Made by a program: the position numbers and the translations under genes | Source: Gymnothorax reevesii | Taxonomy: Eukaryota > Chordata > Actinopteri > Anguilliformes > Muraenidae | Assembly: GCA_029721435.1 (NCBI GenBank) | Contig: CM056573.1 | Location: 120,613,947-120,677,946 of the forward strand | Reading direction: 5' to 3' | DNA: 64,000 nt | The notes under the pieces: model-generated | What the model saw: only the letters and a program-made list of their open reading frames with translations | Database searches by the model: none | Told to the model about the DNA's origin: nothing | Shown: positions 47,588 to 61,756 of the stretch, in pieces | Position numbering within the stretch: position 1 is the first letter of the stretch | Layout: every line of letters starts with the position of its first letter

Positions 47588-50500
47588 CTGTGGAGAGAGA
47601 TCAGAGAACAGGAAGACAATGGGTCATTTATATCCAATCAGTAAGCACATCACAAGACATCTAGCAGCATGCTAACAGTGGCAACATGTCTACACAGGCC
47701 TGCCATTTTCACAGACAGGGGTGTGAGGAATCTTAATGAGGGTTCAAATTCAAGCACTAAAGCAAACTCTGCCACACTGAAAAATCCAGGTGAGATCAGC
47801 AGACATTCTTAGCTGGTTTCAGATGGTCTATACTGTGTTTGTTAATATGCATTTCATCTGGCCATAGCCAGACTGTAGCAGGTCAAAGCTGGTGTAGTGG
47901 TTTGAGTGAGCTGGTACTCAATGGACTGGCTGACTATACAGAACAGACTAGTCTGAGAGTAAACAGCTTTTGAACCAGCTAGAAGTGCCATTTTTAGCAG
48001 AGTAGAAACGCTATATAAAAAATTGTGTGGAAGCTTTTACTGTATTAAGGACCACAAGAAGTTGTGCCAAATAACATTGGTAATCTTTTAATGTTGCATT
48101 CACACATTTTCTGCATAGCACAGAGTGAAAATAACAGTTGCACCTAAAAAAAGCTTTACCATGGTGAGCAGATTATAGAAGACATTAAAATGTAGGGTGT
48201 AAGAAACTGTCCCTGAAAAAACCCCAAAGAATAAGAGCAAAGCCATTGTTTTGACCTGTGACCTTTTTTGAACATCTGACCAGCCTCGGAGAGAGAAAGT
48301 CCATTCTCTGTCTACCCATGGAGCTGGGAACGCTTCTCAATTGTGGCAAAAAAAAAAGACACTGAGGTGCAATACCCAGAATCAACAGGTGGGGGCGACA
48401 AGACAACAAAGACACAGCTGTCTTCCGGTCTGTCTCTTCATGCTTTCGGATGCGGCCTTCAAACCGCACCACAGGCAGTCGCAAACTGCGTCCATAAAGC
48501 CTTCATAAAAACAATTGAGACTTAATTGATTGTCTGTTAGTAGAGCAAGAGATCAATACAGTTAAATAGGAAAAAAATTATTACTATACAGGACTTGAAG
48601 CTGAAAGAGGAAGGTAATCAATATGGTCATTTACCATCATTGTCTTGGTAACTGCTGGACTGTACATTTATTTTAGAAAACTGTTAAGTGCAATAAGTCT
48701 CCATTGGAACAACTACAGTGCACAGGTCAGATAAGGTAGGCTACAATTCTCATACAGCACAAAGCGACTGAATTTAAAGTCTTCCTGATATGGAAAGCAT
48801 GGACATTGTTCACTGTCAAGCACTGAGCGATGTGACTCTGCAATGTGGCCATCTGCAAAGACATTATGGCATGGGACACTTTGTAAATGGGTCTCAATTA
48901 GCAACACTCCACGCTGATGAATCTCTTTTTTTGCCTATTCATTTATCTTACGAAGTTCAAGCCAAAAAAATCTCCCCCCATGGCTAGATTAAAGTCCACT
49001 GTTATTCTGATCATTTCTGCTCTGCGTCTGGGGGGTGGGGGGGATTGCTGCGGAGGGGAAAATATTTTATCATCCTACGTCATAAATCAATCAGTTGTGC
49101 TTAGACTGCAAAAGCCTCAATACAATGTTAGTTCTCTTTTTTATTTTAATTTTAGTATCACATTTCTCCAAACACATATCAAATTATACCATTAGCATAA
49201 TTTCGGGGATAGGTGAAGGGGACTGAAGTGAGTCGGTCCCAACAGCCTCTCAGAGAACATTTCCAAACTCCGACTGCAACGGGGAAAAACAAAAGACATG
49301 CTAGCAAACTGAGGCAGCCAACAGCAATGCTCAACACTGCCCTTAGCCCAGAAGAAGGTGCGGCCTGATTACCCCACTGGGCATTTTGAGTATTTGTATT
49401 TAAAAAAATGAACAGAAAAAAAAAATCTAAAATAACAACATGCCGTGTAGACATTTGACGGAGGCCATCTCAACGAGCTTTAGCTAGTTTCAGTGTGACA
49501 AGTGCAGCTGATGTAAAATAAATATATCCCGTGATTAATTTCCCCAGGCCCAGGATCACGAGTTAGCCTCAAGTGCTGATAGGTCTCACTCAGCACTATC
49601 TAGCAACACACCCAGAAGGCACAAACAGGGATGAAAAATAATGAGGAAAAAATAGAAAACAAGAAGCAAAAACAGTGACGCGACGTATTACTCCGATAGC
49701 AATATCAAGCAAAGCAAAGAGATTCCTTGCATTAGTAATTTCCAAAATGGCATGCTTATGTCTAGGCTATGAGGGCCTCATTTGGTCTGTGTCACTATGA
49801 TTAATAACATTACTCTGAGACATGATAGCTAGTCTGTTCATGAGTGATCAGCACAATTAATAAGAATCTGGAATGTGTTTTTTGGCTACCCTTCCTCTGA
49901 CCCCATCGTGCAATCATGGTTTTGGCGAGCTGGAGGGCCTGTTGGTTGATGTTGTCGCTGAAGACTGAACCGACCAATCACAGCAGCTGATTACTCCATG
50001 CATTTACTTGATTTCTTGGGTCAGAATGGGCTGCTGATAATTTGGCAAAAAGAGAACCAGGCAGAGCTAGAAGCTCTCCAGGACCTGCAATGAGGATTAC
50101 TGTCTGAGGTATCAGTTGTCTTTCCAGCCTGATCCATACCATTTTCTGCTGCCTGGGCCCATATTTGCATCCCATCAGGGCAATTTTTAACCATAACTCT
50201 ATTGCGGTAAAGCAGGCGTACAGCACTGTCAAGAAGCATTTGGACCATAATAAGATCCAGAAAGGCCTGTAATTAATGCAGGATTCACCCTCAAATGGAT
50301 GCAGAATCCCCTGAAATTGAAGTGTGGACTTTCAGTTTAAATATCTGCCTGGGTTTCCCGCTTGTTTTCCAGTTTAGTCCACAGGCATGTTCAGCTAGTC
50401 AGAGGAAGGAACAGCTCTGTTCCAGGAAGGAACAGCTCTTTAAAACTGTGTCAAGGTCCAAAGTACTGTACTTGCAGAGCTCAGAATGTGGAGGTCACTA

Positions 50501-50621
50501 GGTGGTGGGCTGTGTGTGTGTGTGTGTGTCTGTGTGTGTGCGCGTGTGCATGTGTGTGTGAAGCTCACTTTGTCACCTTATGGGCCATGTGTGTGTGTGC
50601 GTGTGTGCATGCAGAGCTCAC
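47588..50621 (-). other. stxbp6: stxbp6 last intron (3034 bp)
   Basis: The donor is GTGAGC at 50616-50621 and the acceptor AG at 47588-47589, both read on the minus strand; phase 0. It is non-coding. The part next to the donor has CA repeats on the transcript strand (plus-strand TG runs at 50512-50610). No transposon with clear ends is seen. Confidence 0.8.
50512..50608. repeat. interrupted (TG)n tract next to the stxbp6 donor site
   Basis: TG-rich runs at 50512-50562 and 50588-50608 on the plus strand are CA-rich in the transcript. They begin about 12 bases downstream of the exon's donor site. Confidence 0.9.
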
Positions 50622-50779
50622 CTTGTGGGCTGTATCTGCAAACTGTTGAGCACTGTTCATCATGTCTCCAGTCTTCTCCTCCGCCCTCCCCAGCCTCTCC
50701 CCACGCTCATTCAGCGCCTGGCTGGCCTTCTGTACCGCGCTGGTGACACTGTCCGCCGCAGAGTGCAGTATGCTGTTCC
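50622..50779 (-). CDS. stxbp6: stxbp6 (amisyn), exon encoding the R-SNARE-like coiled coil
   Basis: This 158-bp internal exon is bounded by an acceptor (GTGTCACAG) and a donor (AAG|GTGAGC). It starts with the last two bases of a Gly codon and ends on a full Lys codon. It encodes 52 residues, NSILHSAADSVTSAVQKA through QQFADTAHK, almost identical to mammalian amisyn as I recall it. Amisyn is a cytosolic protein that binds syntaxin and SNAP-25 through this VAMP-like coil and restrains vesicle exocytosis. The Arg in LNERGERL (exon residue 25) takes the zero-layer place of R-SNAREs. Heptad hydrophobic positions are kept. The upstream exons, including the PH-like N-terminal domain, were not found between 50780 and 64000 and must lie beyond the window. 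Confidence 0.95.
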
Positions 50780-53244
50780 CTGTGACACACACACAAGGAA
50801 AGACATGCACACACACAGGCACACAGACACAGGTCATTGAGAGAACCCCACAGAAATGTCCAAATTTCCAGAAATTTCAGTACAGTAATTTAGCAACTCA
50901 ACAGCCTACATGATCACCTGGCCCAGTACTTTCAAACACATCTTTACCAACTTTTTCTAGCCTCAGCTGGTTAAGATGGCTTATGCTGTTTCTCGACCCT
51001 TTAGGTGCTCTATCAGCTATTCAGCAGCATACATAGTCAGTCCAGCAGTTTGATTAACAGCTCACTTTCACAGCTACAATATGACCACCAGTTACAATTG
51101 CCATGAACACTGCTTAAATTATCTTGAATCAGCTCAGAATCCCTGCTGCACTCAGCTAGAATTTTCAGCTGGGGAGCCAGTCCTGGAGCCAGTTGTGAAC
51201 AAGTAACAAGAGGAGGGGTAGAAAAACACAAGGTCACAAGAGTGTAAGACAAGATGGGGGTACAAGGAAGGGATTGCGACAATTTGAAACGGATGTCAAA
51301 CTCCAATCCTTTATAGCTAAGGGGTCTACTGGGTTTTATGTGTTTTGTTATTAATGCTTCATTTTCATTCGCAAATTGGATAAAGAGAAGTTCTTCAGGC
51401 TTCACCCGGCCACTGACTGTAAATAACCTGCTGACCCTCTGACCCTCCAGGACTGGACATGGGCAGCCCATCTCCAAACAAAGACAAGCCTGCTACTAGC
51501 AGCATTAAAAATTGTTTAAAAAAAGGAATAAACAGAGTATCTTACACAAGTGGGCATGTCATATGAAAGTTATTAAATGAGTTGAGTAAATTGTGCATTT
51601 GTTGCAAGCATAAGTAAGCAACAAATGAAAAATTTACTCCACAAGTTTCATTACTATCATAGAAAACAACCGAGAGTGTAAGATTCTGCTTATCACCTAA
51701 CTGAATTGCGTAATTTTATAGATAAAGAACTTAATTTCCGTTAGCGCCATAATGGTGGCTAATTCCAATTATTTTAGCACTGAGCTAACGCCATCACTCT
51801 GATACCCCGTAAGTCACTTGGTCACAGACATTCGATTTTGAACTAGTCGTGGTTTGCAATTTCACAGTCAACTGAGTAGCTAGTTAGCTTACAAACTAAT
51901 GTCACACAATGGTTATGGCAAGGCACTCCATGCACGCTGGCTAGTTAGCTCAGAAACGATAATTTAGTTAAGGGAATGGTATGTTTCTGCCTCGCTACAG
52001 TGCTGACTCATATCGATTTAAACAGTGTTACTCTTGGTATCCATTTTGGCTAAATATTAAGTGCGTGACATCACACGGAGCAATTTTTTTTCCCCTTCAC
52101 TCTCAGCCAATTCAATTTTCACAAAAGAGATATTACCCTGGAGTAATATCAAAAATATGTCATGAGCTGGGCTATGGGAAAAGTGCCGCAGTCATGAGAG
52201 AAAAAAACTATATGCAACGCCAACTCAGAAAAAGCTGGGACAGCATGTAAAATTTAAATTAAAACCGAAAGCAGTGATTTTTACATTATCGTTGATGTGT
52301 ACTACACTGAAAACTATACAACAGTACATTATTTTGTTTAGATTTTTCTAAATGAAATCTTTAAATATTTATTCTTGCTTCATATTTTTTTAAAAAAGGT
52401 CAGGAAGTTAGGTATTTGCCACTTTATAAAATTGCTATTCCTTTTCACAACAGAGCAAGTTAGGACAACTGGCAGACCAGTCCAGCGCCCACACCCTCTT
52501 ATCATGCAGCCATGCCTTCATAATGTGTACAGAATGCAGCTGTGTGTTGTCTTATTAAAATACGTTTTGGAGTCTCAGGAAAAGATCTAACCTCAAAGGC
52601 AGCTAATATTGCTTCAAAATCTCAGTGTAGTTTTCAGCATTAATGGTGCTTTAGTCACCCTTGCCAAAAGCACTGGCATAACCCTCACACCATGACAAGG
52701 GCATAGATTTTTGATCTGCTATGCAGTCTGGATGGTCCATTTCTTCTTTGGTTTGGAGCCCTCAGCATCTGTTTCCGCCAAAAAAAAACCTGAAATATTT
52801 GTTTCTCAGACCATAATACACATTTTATCATGTAATGTTCCATTGCAGAGGCCTCTAAGCCTAGAGAAATGTTCTGGATACTGATAATATCAGACTTCTT
52901 TTTTGCACAGTTATGTTTTAACTGGCATTGGTGGATGCAACTACATATTGTAGTTCTTGACAAAGGTCTACCAAAACAATCCTGAGGCCATGCGGTTATA
53001 TGACTCATAAATAAATGATGTTTCTTGATGCAGAGTTGTCAGAGGGGTTAGCGATCATGGGAACTCATCATGGTTAGGCTTGTGCCCTTGCCCACAGAAA
53101 CTTCTCCAGATTCCTTGAATCTTTTAATTATGCTATGCACTGGAGGGTGAGATATCCAAATCCCTTCCCATGTTTCTTAGAGGAACTTTTCAACGACTCT
53201 CTCACACATCTGTTGGCAAATTGGCTCAGCCCCTCTTTGGACTA

Positions 53245-55523
53245 GGGGCTTCATGTATCAAAGACTGCACAGCACTCATTCTGAAAAATGGCACACTCAC
53301 AGAACTTGAAAATCATGCATGAAAAGGCTCTTCTGCATGTATCATGTACATGTGCAAGCCAGGATCTGCACGCCTGTGATTGAAATATCCCAGTCAAAGC
53401 AAGATTGAGCTCACATGCACAAGCAACCTGCCGCCGCTCCTCCTGCAAATAGCATGCAAATGACTACAGATACGCCAGCTTGTCAGCTCGCTGTCCCAGA
53501 AGTACCCAGAAGAACCATAGTAAACAACCGGCTACGAGGAAAAAGAAAAATTTCATCCAATGCAACAGTTAAGTGCTGATTTCTGAGGGGGAGGGCAGGA
53601 AAACAGTGCTTTTTGGTGGCCTCAGCTTTGTAATCAGCAACAAGCGAAAAAAGAAGTCATTATCCACAGGCACAAAAGTTATTGTAGTTAGCTTAAACTA
53701 AACTAAAATCGAAAGAACAGTTGTCAGAAATAAAATTAAGAACTCGATGTAAGAAAAAAAGACCAAAATAAAATACAAAAACTCAACTAAAAACTAATAA
53801 TGAAAAGGGGAAAAAAATAAAACTGTTAATGAAAAACTACTAGGGTTGGCACTACAACTACAGTAGATGGCACTATGTCACTATGGCACTATATTACATT
53901 TGGGAGCCACAGCGTATTCTGTGTTCATGTACAGTATTCCCTACAGTCCGATACTCCCTACATGCACCCTAAATTATAATCAGCATCATAGAGTTAACAC
54001 CATATCCTACCGAGAAGCCAGCCGTCATGCCCAGCCCCAGCCTGAGAGTCATTTCCCAACAAAAAAACTCCCCAAGATAAAGGCATCAAGGGCTTAGTCA
54101 AGCCATTTTGCCACAATATTTGGAAGTCACACTTGAGCATCACATATGACCTGGAGATTGATGGACTGAGAATGCATCGTATTTGGGGCCAGCAAACCTG
54201 TGGCTCTTTCCTGGCTTTGACAAATATTATATGGTAATGAGACATATTTTAATTTTCCCATTAGGCAGTGTGCAAAATATTAAGTGGCAATCAGGGACTC
54301 TCCCCATGTCAGTATATATTTTAAGTAATATTTTAAGACATTCCACTCTGGAAAAAAAAAAGAGTAATCCTTCAACAAAATCCTAAATTCGATTAAAATT
54401 GTTCTTCAGATTAAATCAGTTAGCCTTCCTTTATTACTCGGGTCGGTAGGCCACGAGTCTAAGTTTCGGCTCCGTTATTCTTTTTTTTTCCTGGGGTCAC
54501 GATTGTCCTGCTCACGCTCGCGGGCAGTTTCGCGATTGGCCCCGGCCTAGACCTGTCCCGAGTACAGGCTCTGAGGAGCCTCTTGTTCATTTTACTAAAT
54601 CAAATGTCTGTAATGAAAATAAATCATCAATTTTATTTTATTCAGTTGCACAAGCCTGGAGAGGACTCAAAGTAAGTCAGCATAGGTCTTAGTAACTTTT
54701 CTCTTTCAAAGAACAGGTTTATACAAGGCAGTGGATTTTTTCTCCACCTCACTATTGTGCAGTTTTGTGTTTTGTCGGCAACATAATCTCCCAGTAATAA
54801 ATGATAAAACATGATAGTTATCTAAAAATTCTATAATTCCACAAGTCCAATAACATTTTAATGCTCATTTAGACGGATTCGCCTCCGGTACATCTATCAT
54901 TAGGCTCAAATATGTTCTGCAGCTGCAGAAATTTTTTTTTCTCAAAAATGGCTCTTTTGATGGAAATGGTTGTTGACCTTTCATGACCTGCTGGATCAAC
55001 TATGTATCACATCTGACTTATTCTGAGTGCATCTGCCCGTTTACCCTGGCTGAGGTTTCTTTTCAGTTCCTCCCCTCCTGTACGTGTGGGATCTCTGTAA
55101 GCCTGATGTCATGAGCATCTCCAAGTCAAACGAATAGGAAAAACTGTCTATGTAAGCAGTTTTGATGCAGTGAGTAAGGCCTGTTATCTGTAGGAAATGA
55201 GTTTCACCAGGTTTACTCTGTGCTCCATATTAATCCGAAGAAAAATAATATTTAGGACGAGATATGAAAAGCGACATTTTCCTCCAGTGTTGGGGAACTA
55301 TTGATGAAAATTACATTTGGTTTAGTTTTAGTTTAGTAAAGTTCATTTAAAATATGGTAAGACAATTATTTTAAGTAGAGCATAGAAGACAGCCATTTCA
55401 TGCCAGACAAGAGTTTGCTCTATGGTTTGCACATTCTCACGTAAACTTCACTTTTCATACATGAGCCACGCGCCTGTCTAAAAGCGTAAGCAATCTTTGT
55501 GTGCATGTGATACATTAGGCCCC
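53245..55523. mobile_element. Harbinger-like element nested in the decayed transposon
   Basis: It starts GGGGCTTCATGTATCA and ends TGATACATTAGGCCCC, near-perfect inverted ends of the type found in fish Harbinger elements. The flanking sequence continues the outer transposon on both sides. A GC-rich patch (54430-54590) inside may be a further insertion. There is no transposase frame. Confidence 0.55.
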
Positions 55524-55575
55524 AGGTCATTTCTGGATGCTGCCTTTGCACCAAATCATAACTAGATTTAGTCAG

Positions 55576-55772
55576 TAAGCCTGGCTTACAGGATACCCCC
55601 GCAACAACAAGTAGTCGGGCAGTACCGCAGTCAATAGACCTTCCAGCATGAAAAAAAATTTTTCAAAATCGGATGAGTAGGTTAGGTCCGGACGCACAGA
55701 CACACGCACACACGGACGGACAAGGCAAATCCAGTATACCCCCCTGAACTTCGTTGTGGGGGGTATAATTAG
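55576..55772. repeat. short dispersed repeat with GGGGGTAT ends
   Basis: It runs from TACAGGATACCCCC to GTGGGGGGTATAATT with inverted (G)5TAT ends and an internal GTCCGTCCGTGTGTGCG-type run on the minus strand. The end motifs suggest a small non-autonomous element. Confidence 0.45.
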
Positions 55773-58700
55773 AGTCATCTGCTGATGTCAGCTGTTTGAA
55801 ATCACAAAATTGTTTGAATTTTTAAACTCATTACTCGTCTTAAACAGCCCCATCCCAACTTTTTTTTGGAATACATTGCAGGTCACCTGACAAAACATTA
55901 AATATCTTGTCTTTACACAGTCTGTGATGAAATGAAAGTCAAAGTCATTTTAGAGATCACTCATTTTTTATGCACATTTTCCATACCGATCAACATTTTC
56001 GTAGAAGACCTACATATCCCATGGAAGAGGCTGAACTACACACAAAGCAGAAAAATGTACAAATTTTCAGGACATCACATTAGGCAGTATTTCACCCTTG
56101 GCGATGACAGCCCTATATGATTAATCATTTCCTTCAATATGCACTGAGAACTGAGAACTGCATAGCAGTTTGTCACATTGTTATACCATCTTCCTCGCTG
56201 CACCAAAACTGTTTCTGTCACAGAGGCGGAGCCACGTGTGCCTCGGAGGATAAACTTAACTGCACAGATCTGAGGGGAGAAGACATTCTTCTATTGATAG
56301 CCCCGAAAAACTGAAGGGTGTTTTTAAACTGACAAGCAATTATTGTGTACTACTTTGGGACTGATCCTCTGCTGCCACGCGAACAATGGCACCACAGCGA
56401 GAGATGAGACCGCCATCCTCCCGGAGCAGCTCTTTGGCTCTGTGCCATCCAACCGTAATCGGTTAGTTAACGAGGAATGCGAGGGGGCAAAGCCGCCTCG
56501 GGCCCGCCATACTCGCTGCTTTTTCAGCATCTTCTATTGTTTTTGTGACGATCATTTGAGCGAAAATAACAAAGAGGCCACTGCTGATTGGCCGACAAAG
56601 TCATGAACAAGGCATTCTTCAGCGAAGCTGGGTGTTTGACCTTAATGTTCCGCATGACACGCACAATAAACAAAGACACGGAGAGGAAGCGGAACAGGAT
56701 GACCGTGGGTTGGGCCGACAGCGCCAGCATCTAACGGAGTCCTGGAAGGAGCACAATCAGAGACTGTGTCAGAGGAGCAGCACTCGCCCCGCGCACCCAA
56801 ACACTTTTTTGAAGAGGTGTTCCACCTAAGCTCTTTTAATTCTTGTGGTCTGTTGATTGAACAGTATGTCAGTAAATCATCTGCTCCCCCCCGATCAACA
56901 CCCTTTCACAATTTTAGATCCTTTACTATTCAAAATGTGGGTCCCCACTCAATGACAATCAAATAAAAAATAGGCTAAAAGAGTTATTTTACTCCGATAC
57001 ACGCCTTTCTCTCATAGCGCCTGCATCACTTGTGTTTGGTGCACTTTATAGTCATCTGTGTGTATGCCTGCCTGTGCTGGAGGGGGGGTGAGGGTCATAT
57101 TCCTTACAGACAATGAGCCATGAATGTAGAGTTTCAGGTCAAAATTATCACTGTTTGTTTTCTGAAGCGTAAAATTAAAATTGGGGTACTTAGACACGAT
57201 CAGCATGCAAGGCATGCGTTGCTTAACAGCAGCGAACCCATTATAATATCCAAAAGTAAGGACTTGATACAGGTGAGGCCAACAAAGACATAACAGAGCA
57301 GCTGCTTACTGATAGATTATCCAGCAGGAGGCTGGAAATGCCATTTAATCTCCTCCAAGTTAATTCAACTCAACAAATTCAAATTAATGTCCTGAAGTTT
57401 GGCTCATTCTATTTAGGCACCTGATTATGGTCAAAGTATCCCCCCCCCGTGATTCCTCTCTATGAGTTTCCATCCATTTCTGACAAAGGCCAACATTTTC
57501 GAACTTGCTGTATCCTCCAGGCTGTTCATATATTAGAACCAAAAGGACAGAATGCACAGGGGCTATTTAAAAGGGTTTATTGCTGCATGCTTTGCTTAAA
57601 TTGCAGAAATAAATACAACATTAAGCATTCCCTGGAGATAATGCAGCTTTGACAATTCAGTTTCCTCCAGCAGAGAAGAGACCGGAGCATTAACCTCAAA
57701 AATACAGTTCCCATTTCTCATACACCGGTAGGGCTGAGGCATTATCACTGAGGCTTTACTACAGTATGAAATAACAGATAACAATACCGCAAAACATAAA
57801 ACACACAACATGCTTACACAGGCAGTCAGTGTGACTACAGAATATTCTAGTGACAGTGACTTCCTTTTTGGCTCCAAGCTCCAGCACATTGGATTTGAAA
57901 ACCATAAAAATAAGGTTAAACAAGGGAGTGTCAGCTTTCATTTTAAATTAAATATATATCTATGAATTACGAGAGATTTGGGCATTACAGCCTTTTAAAT
58001 AGTTATTGTTCAAACACAGTATAAACACTTGTGTCACATCCTCAGTCCATCTTTATTGTTTTCCCCCACAATTCAGCCAACCGTCAGTTTCTCCGTCAGT
58101 CTCCCTGATTGGTTATCATTACTTAATTAATGTCTGGTGTTCCCTCCCCCTTTCCCTCTCCTGATCTCACCTGTATCACCTATTTCACATCTATAACTGT
58201 TGTGTGCATGAATTTTCCCGGTCCTTGTCTCCCCTTTGCTGGATTGTTCCTCTCCATCCTTGGTGTAGTAAAGCAAGTGACTGTTTAATTAGAAATTGCT
58301 TCAGAGTGTTTGCGGTCCTGGAGAGTGGCTTGTTCCAGTCTTCCCTAAGCCCCAGTCCGAAGGTGTGCATCTGCCGGCCTGCCCTGGTTCATATGGCTAA
58401 TCATCCCTGTTGCAGACCCCGGACCAGTCCCTTCCACTATGCCTCGCTGACCCACCAGTTTACCTCTTCGCCTCCACATGACTTCGGACCACTTCCTGAC
58501 AACGCTTTCTTTTAAGCTTTCCCTTCTCTCGAGAAATATCTTTGGCAGTTAACAAACAAGTCTATTTGCCTTTTTCCGTGGCCTGCAGTGTGCATTCACC
58601 GCCCACAGTACGCAGGTTAAAGACTGAAATACGACTTCAAAGAAGGCGTTAAATATTCATGCAGATTTGCTGCTGTAGAATGTGCAAAAGCTGCGTCCAC

Positions 58701-60694
58701 AAAGTATTAGTTTGGGGGGGCGGGGGGAGGTGTAGTTGGTGTGGCATGTAATCAGGGTGCCGAAGATATTTTCTTTTTTTTCCCCTGAATAACCACCAAT
58801 TTTCTTCTCTTAGATTAAGTTAGTTGGAAGGTCACTTTAAAGATGGAAAGGTCTGTAAACCATGCTGCTGCTGCAGTTCCTAGCTTTACAAAACCCTCCA
58901 GTTTCAGTACAGTGGTCTATGCTTTTTATATCTACTGTTCCTCCCAAAATGTGCTTCTGTGCACATTTATTTAGGTCTGACATAACACCCTTCGAGACAA
59001 AGAGCGGCATATATCATATATCATATATCATATCATAACGGCAAATGACACTGAGGAGTAATGGCAGAAAATCCAAACCGGGCTACTGACAGCACTGCAG
59101 GGACAAGCACTCAGAGCAGGGAAACTCCATCTAGTGCTTCTCCACCGGCTGTTTCTAATCCCCAATCCAATTTGATTTGAGGGGACACAGCTCGCCCCCA
59201 CGTTTTCCATTTCAAACGCTCCATTTTCTGCATCAGGCCGCCCTCCCTCCCCAGATTCCAGTGCAGTCACGGCCATCAGTTTGGCAATGCAATTTCAGAG
59301 AAGGGAGTGAATCTGACAATAATGACAGCCGTAATACAAATACAGTTAGCTCCATTATAGAGCAGTCAGGCTGCCAGGGGATTTGTGTGAAGAAATGAAA
59401 TGCACTTTTCTTCACCTTGAGGAGCAGATGAAGTTTTCTGTAGGAGACTAATCCTCTCGAGCGTTTGAGAGGTTGAATGGATTTATTGGGAAGGCGTTAT
59501 TTCCTACTGCGCTCCAATAACACGCCGCCAACATCAAGAATTCGGAGGTGAAATTGTTACGTGGGCTATTGCTCCAAAGAGCACACAGTGGCTTCCAAAG
59601 AAAACCACACTGAATACACTCAGAAAGCATGATAATCTAGGAATACTCCCTCGATGCCGTTTTCCTTCCCATTCATAAGTTATGTATATTATGATCATAA
59701 AGAAGACGATTCAGGAAAACACATAGACCACAGAGTTGAGGAAGACAAATTCATCAAAAAAGACTTTTTCCCCACCCTGACCACAGCCAAACGGCTTTGT
59801 CTTTCTCAGCAAACTGCTCGCATTGACTCAAGAGGATACCTCACGCAACAACTAGCCCTCACTTCTTTTGCACTATGCAGTCACACCATCAACTGAAGAA
59901 TTGCAATCAGAAGATAATGTAGACAGGGTACAATGTTCTTGTTCAACTACATGCACCCTGCTGACCAGAAATGGCCACTAGAGAGAAATGTGACTGGCAA
60001 ATTTTGACCGGCTTAACCCCAATTATCCCCAGTGAGGCTGAGCCAATTGTTGCCTCATCCATGCAGATCCCCAGCCACCAGCGGTAATGGCGTGGCGGGG
60101 ATCTGAACACCCGACAGCAAGGCTCTCAGAAAAACACCTGAGCTGGGAGCCTTTCAGAGGCCCTTCACTGCAAATCCTGCCTCCCACAGCTCTGGCGTGG
60201 GAGAATGCCAGCATGGCAGTGTGGGGGCAGTGACACTGCACTGACAGGAAGTGAATTTCCTACAGACATGCAACAATGTGACAGAGCCAGGGCACTGCTC
60301 CACCACATTTATGAGAGCCCTAGTAATATTTTTCTCTACCCTTTTAAAATGCTGAAGAAAACTATATTGGACTAAAGGGGAAGATTACAACTTGTGAAGC
60401 CACCAACCGTGGACCCTGTGAGTCCACACAAGGCAATTTTGCAAGAAAAGTTATATGACCTGGAGGGTCATGAATGCTAGATCTACAGTCCAGCATTAAG
60501 TCTAGCAATGCTACTGCCACAGAACCGACAAGATATCCATTAGGTACCACGTACCCCTCTTTTTCCTAATCTGTAATGACCAGGAATCAAGTGCAGAGTA
60601 CAAGCCAATGGTAGGGTTCACTGATACGGTAACAGTGGGACAGAGCCCAGACGAAGAAAGCACAGTTCAGTTCAGATGTTGTGGGCGTAGCAGG

Positions 60695-61717
60695 CATAGG
60701 CTCCGATCCCGTGGGTGCTCCGGGGCTCAAGCACCCACTGACAAGGTTGAGCACCCACTGGCCAATCGGGATGGCCGATCAAAAAAAAAAGAGAGAGAAT
60801 GAATAAAACTCATGGTAAAACTGCATCTTTAAAATGAACTGCATCTATTTGAATCATATTATCCAATTAAAATCATGACAGCTCTGTGTCTGTACAGGTT
60901 ACGGCGTTGTCTCTCTTGAGACTCTCACGCTTAGGTCTTGCGAGGGAAGACTCCAAAGTTTTGAACGACTCCTAAGGTCTTGCGAGGTTTCCAACAGGGC
61001 TGCCCTGAACATGCCCCATCTTAGGTAAAGAATCACCGATCTATGGTGGTTGACAGGGACAAACGCACTGCAACAAGCCCAAAACATCTGCAATTGTAAA
61101 AACGCAATGGAACCACCAAAAACACCTCCAATTGGAGAAACACGCTGTGTGGGCCTATGGATTGATTATCAATCAAATTTGACCTCTTAACCATTACAAT
61201 TATGTAGTGTTTTGATGGGTGTACTGTAGCACCGTGCAAATTAGGTGATGTGAGATTTGTTTCGAATGGAGGATTTGCAGTATGATTTACGCTGATGTGA
61301 GTTTTTTTTTACTCATGAAATCTTGGTGGCTATGGTTATTACTTTGTAGGTGTGTGTCATTGAACTTTGAATTGACAATCATATCTGTCTCATCTAAGTT
61401 TGGCAGCACTGGTGAATGTTGACAACAGAATATCAGGGAGTGATTAATCAACGAATGGAGCCGGTGCGGTGCTGAAAAGTACGCCATGGTTCAATGACTT
61501 TAAGCAGTACGGAAAGCTCTGGGTAAGCATAACGTTAGTCTCTGGCTAGGCATATTGTATAATCCAGATTGTGGATTTGGTCGACGCGGTTTATTCAGAC
61601 AGGCCTCTCGAACTGATTGGCTGGTACTGACTATTTCTTTCTGTGTGATGTATATCATCGGTACATTTGTGTGTGTGCGCGCACACGCACGTGGTGTTCA
61701 TCATTTCACTGCTTATT

Positions 61718-61756
<39 letters not shown>

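Larger units (their letters stand above)
52211..55884. mobile_element. decayed DNA transposon, split by nested elements
   Basis: The left end has CTCAGAAAAAGCTGGGACAG (52224-52243), and the right end read inversely has TTCCAAAAAAAAGTTGGGAT. These terminal motifs and the internal blocks at 52600-53230 and 55525-55570 match a dispersed fish DNA transposon known to me by its 'aaaagttgggac' ends. No intact frame remains. The Kolobok superfamily is possible but unproven. Confidence 0.45.

Noticed and set aside
51037..51477. 146-codon minus-strand frame in the stxbp6 intron
   Set aside because: No recognisable domain, and it does not match the missing upstream stxbp6 exons. It has transposon-like phrases such as a CCTCCAGGACTGG run.
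54430..54590. possible tRNA- or 5S-derived SINE
   Set aside because: It is GC-rich and distinct from its surroundings, but I could not find convincing A and B boxes or a defined tail.
59990..60240. possible SINE with a B-box-like GGGGATCTGAAC
   Set aside because: A single weak motif and no A box at the right distance.
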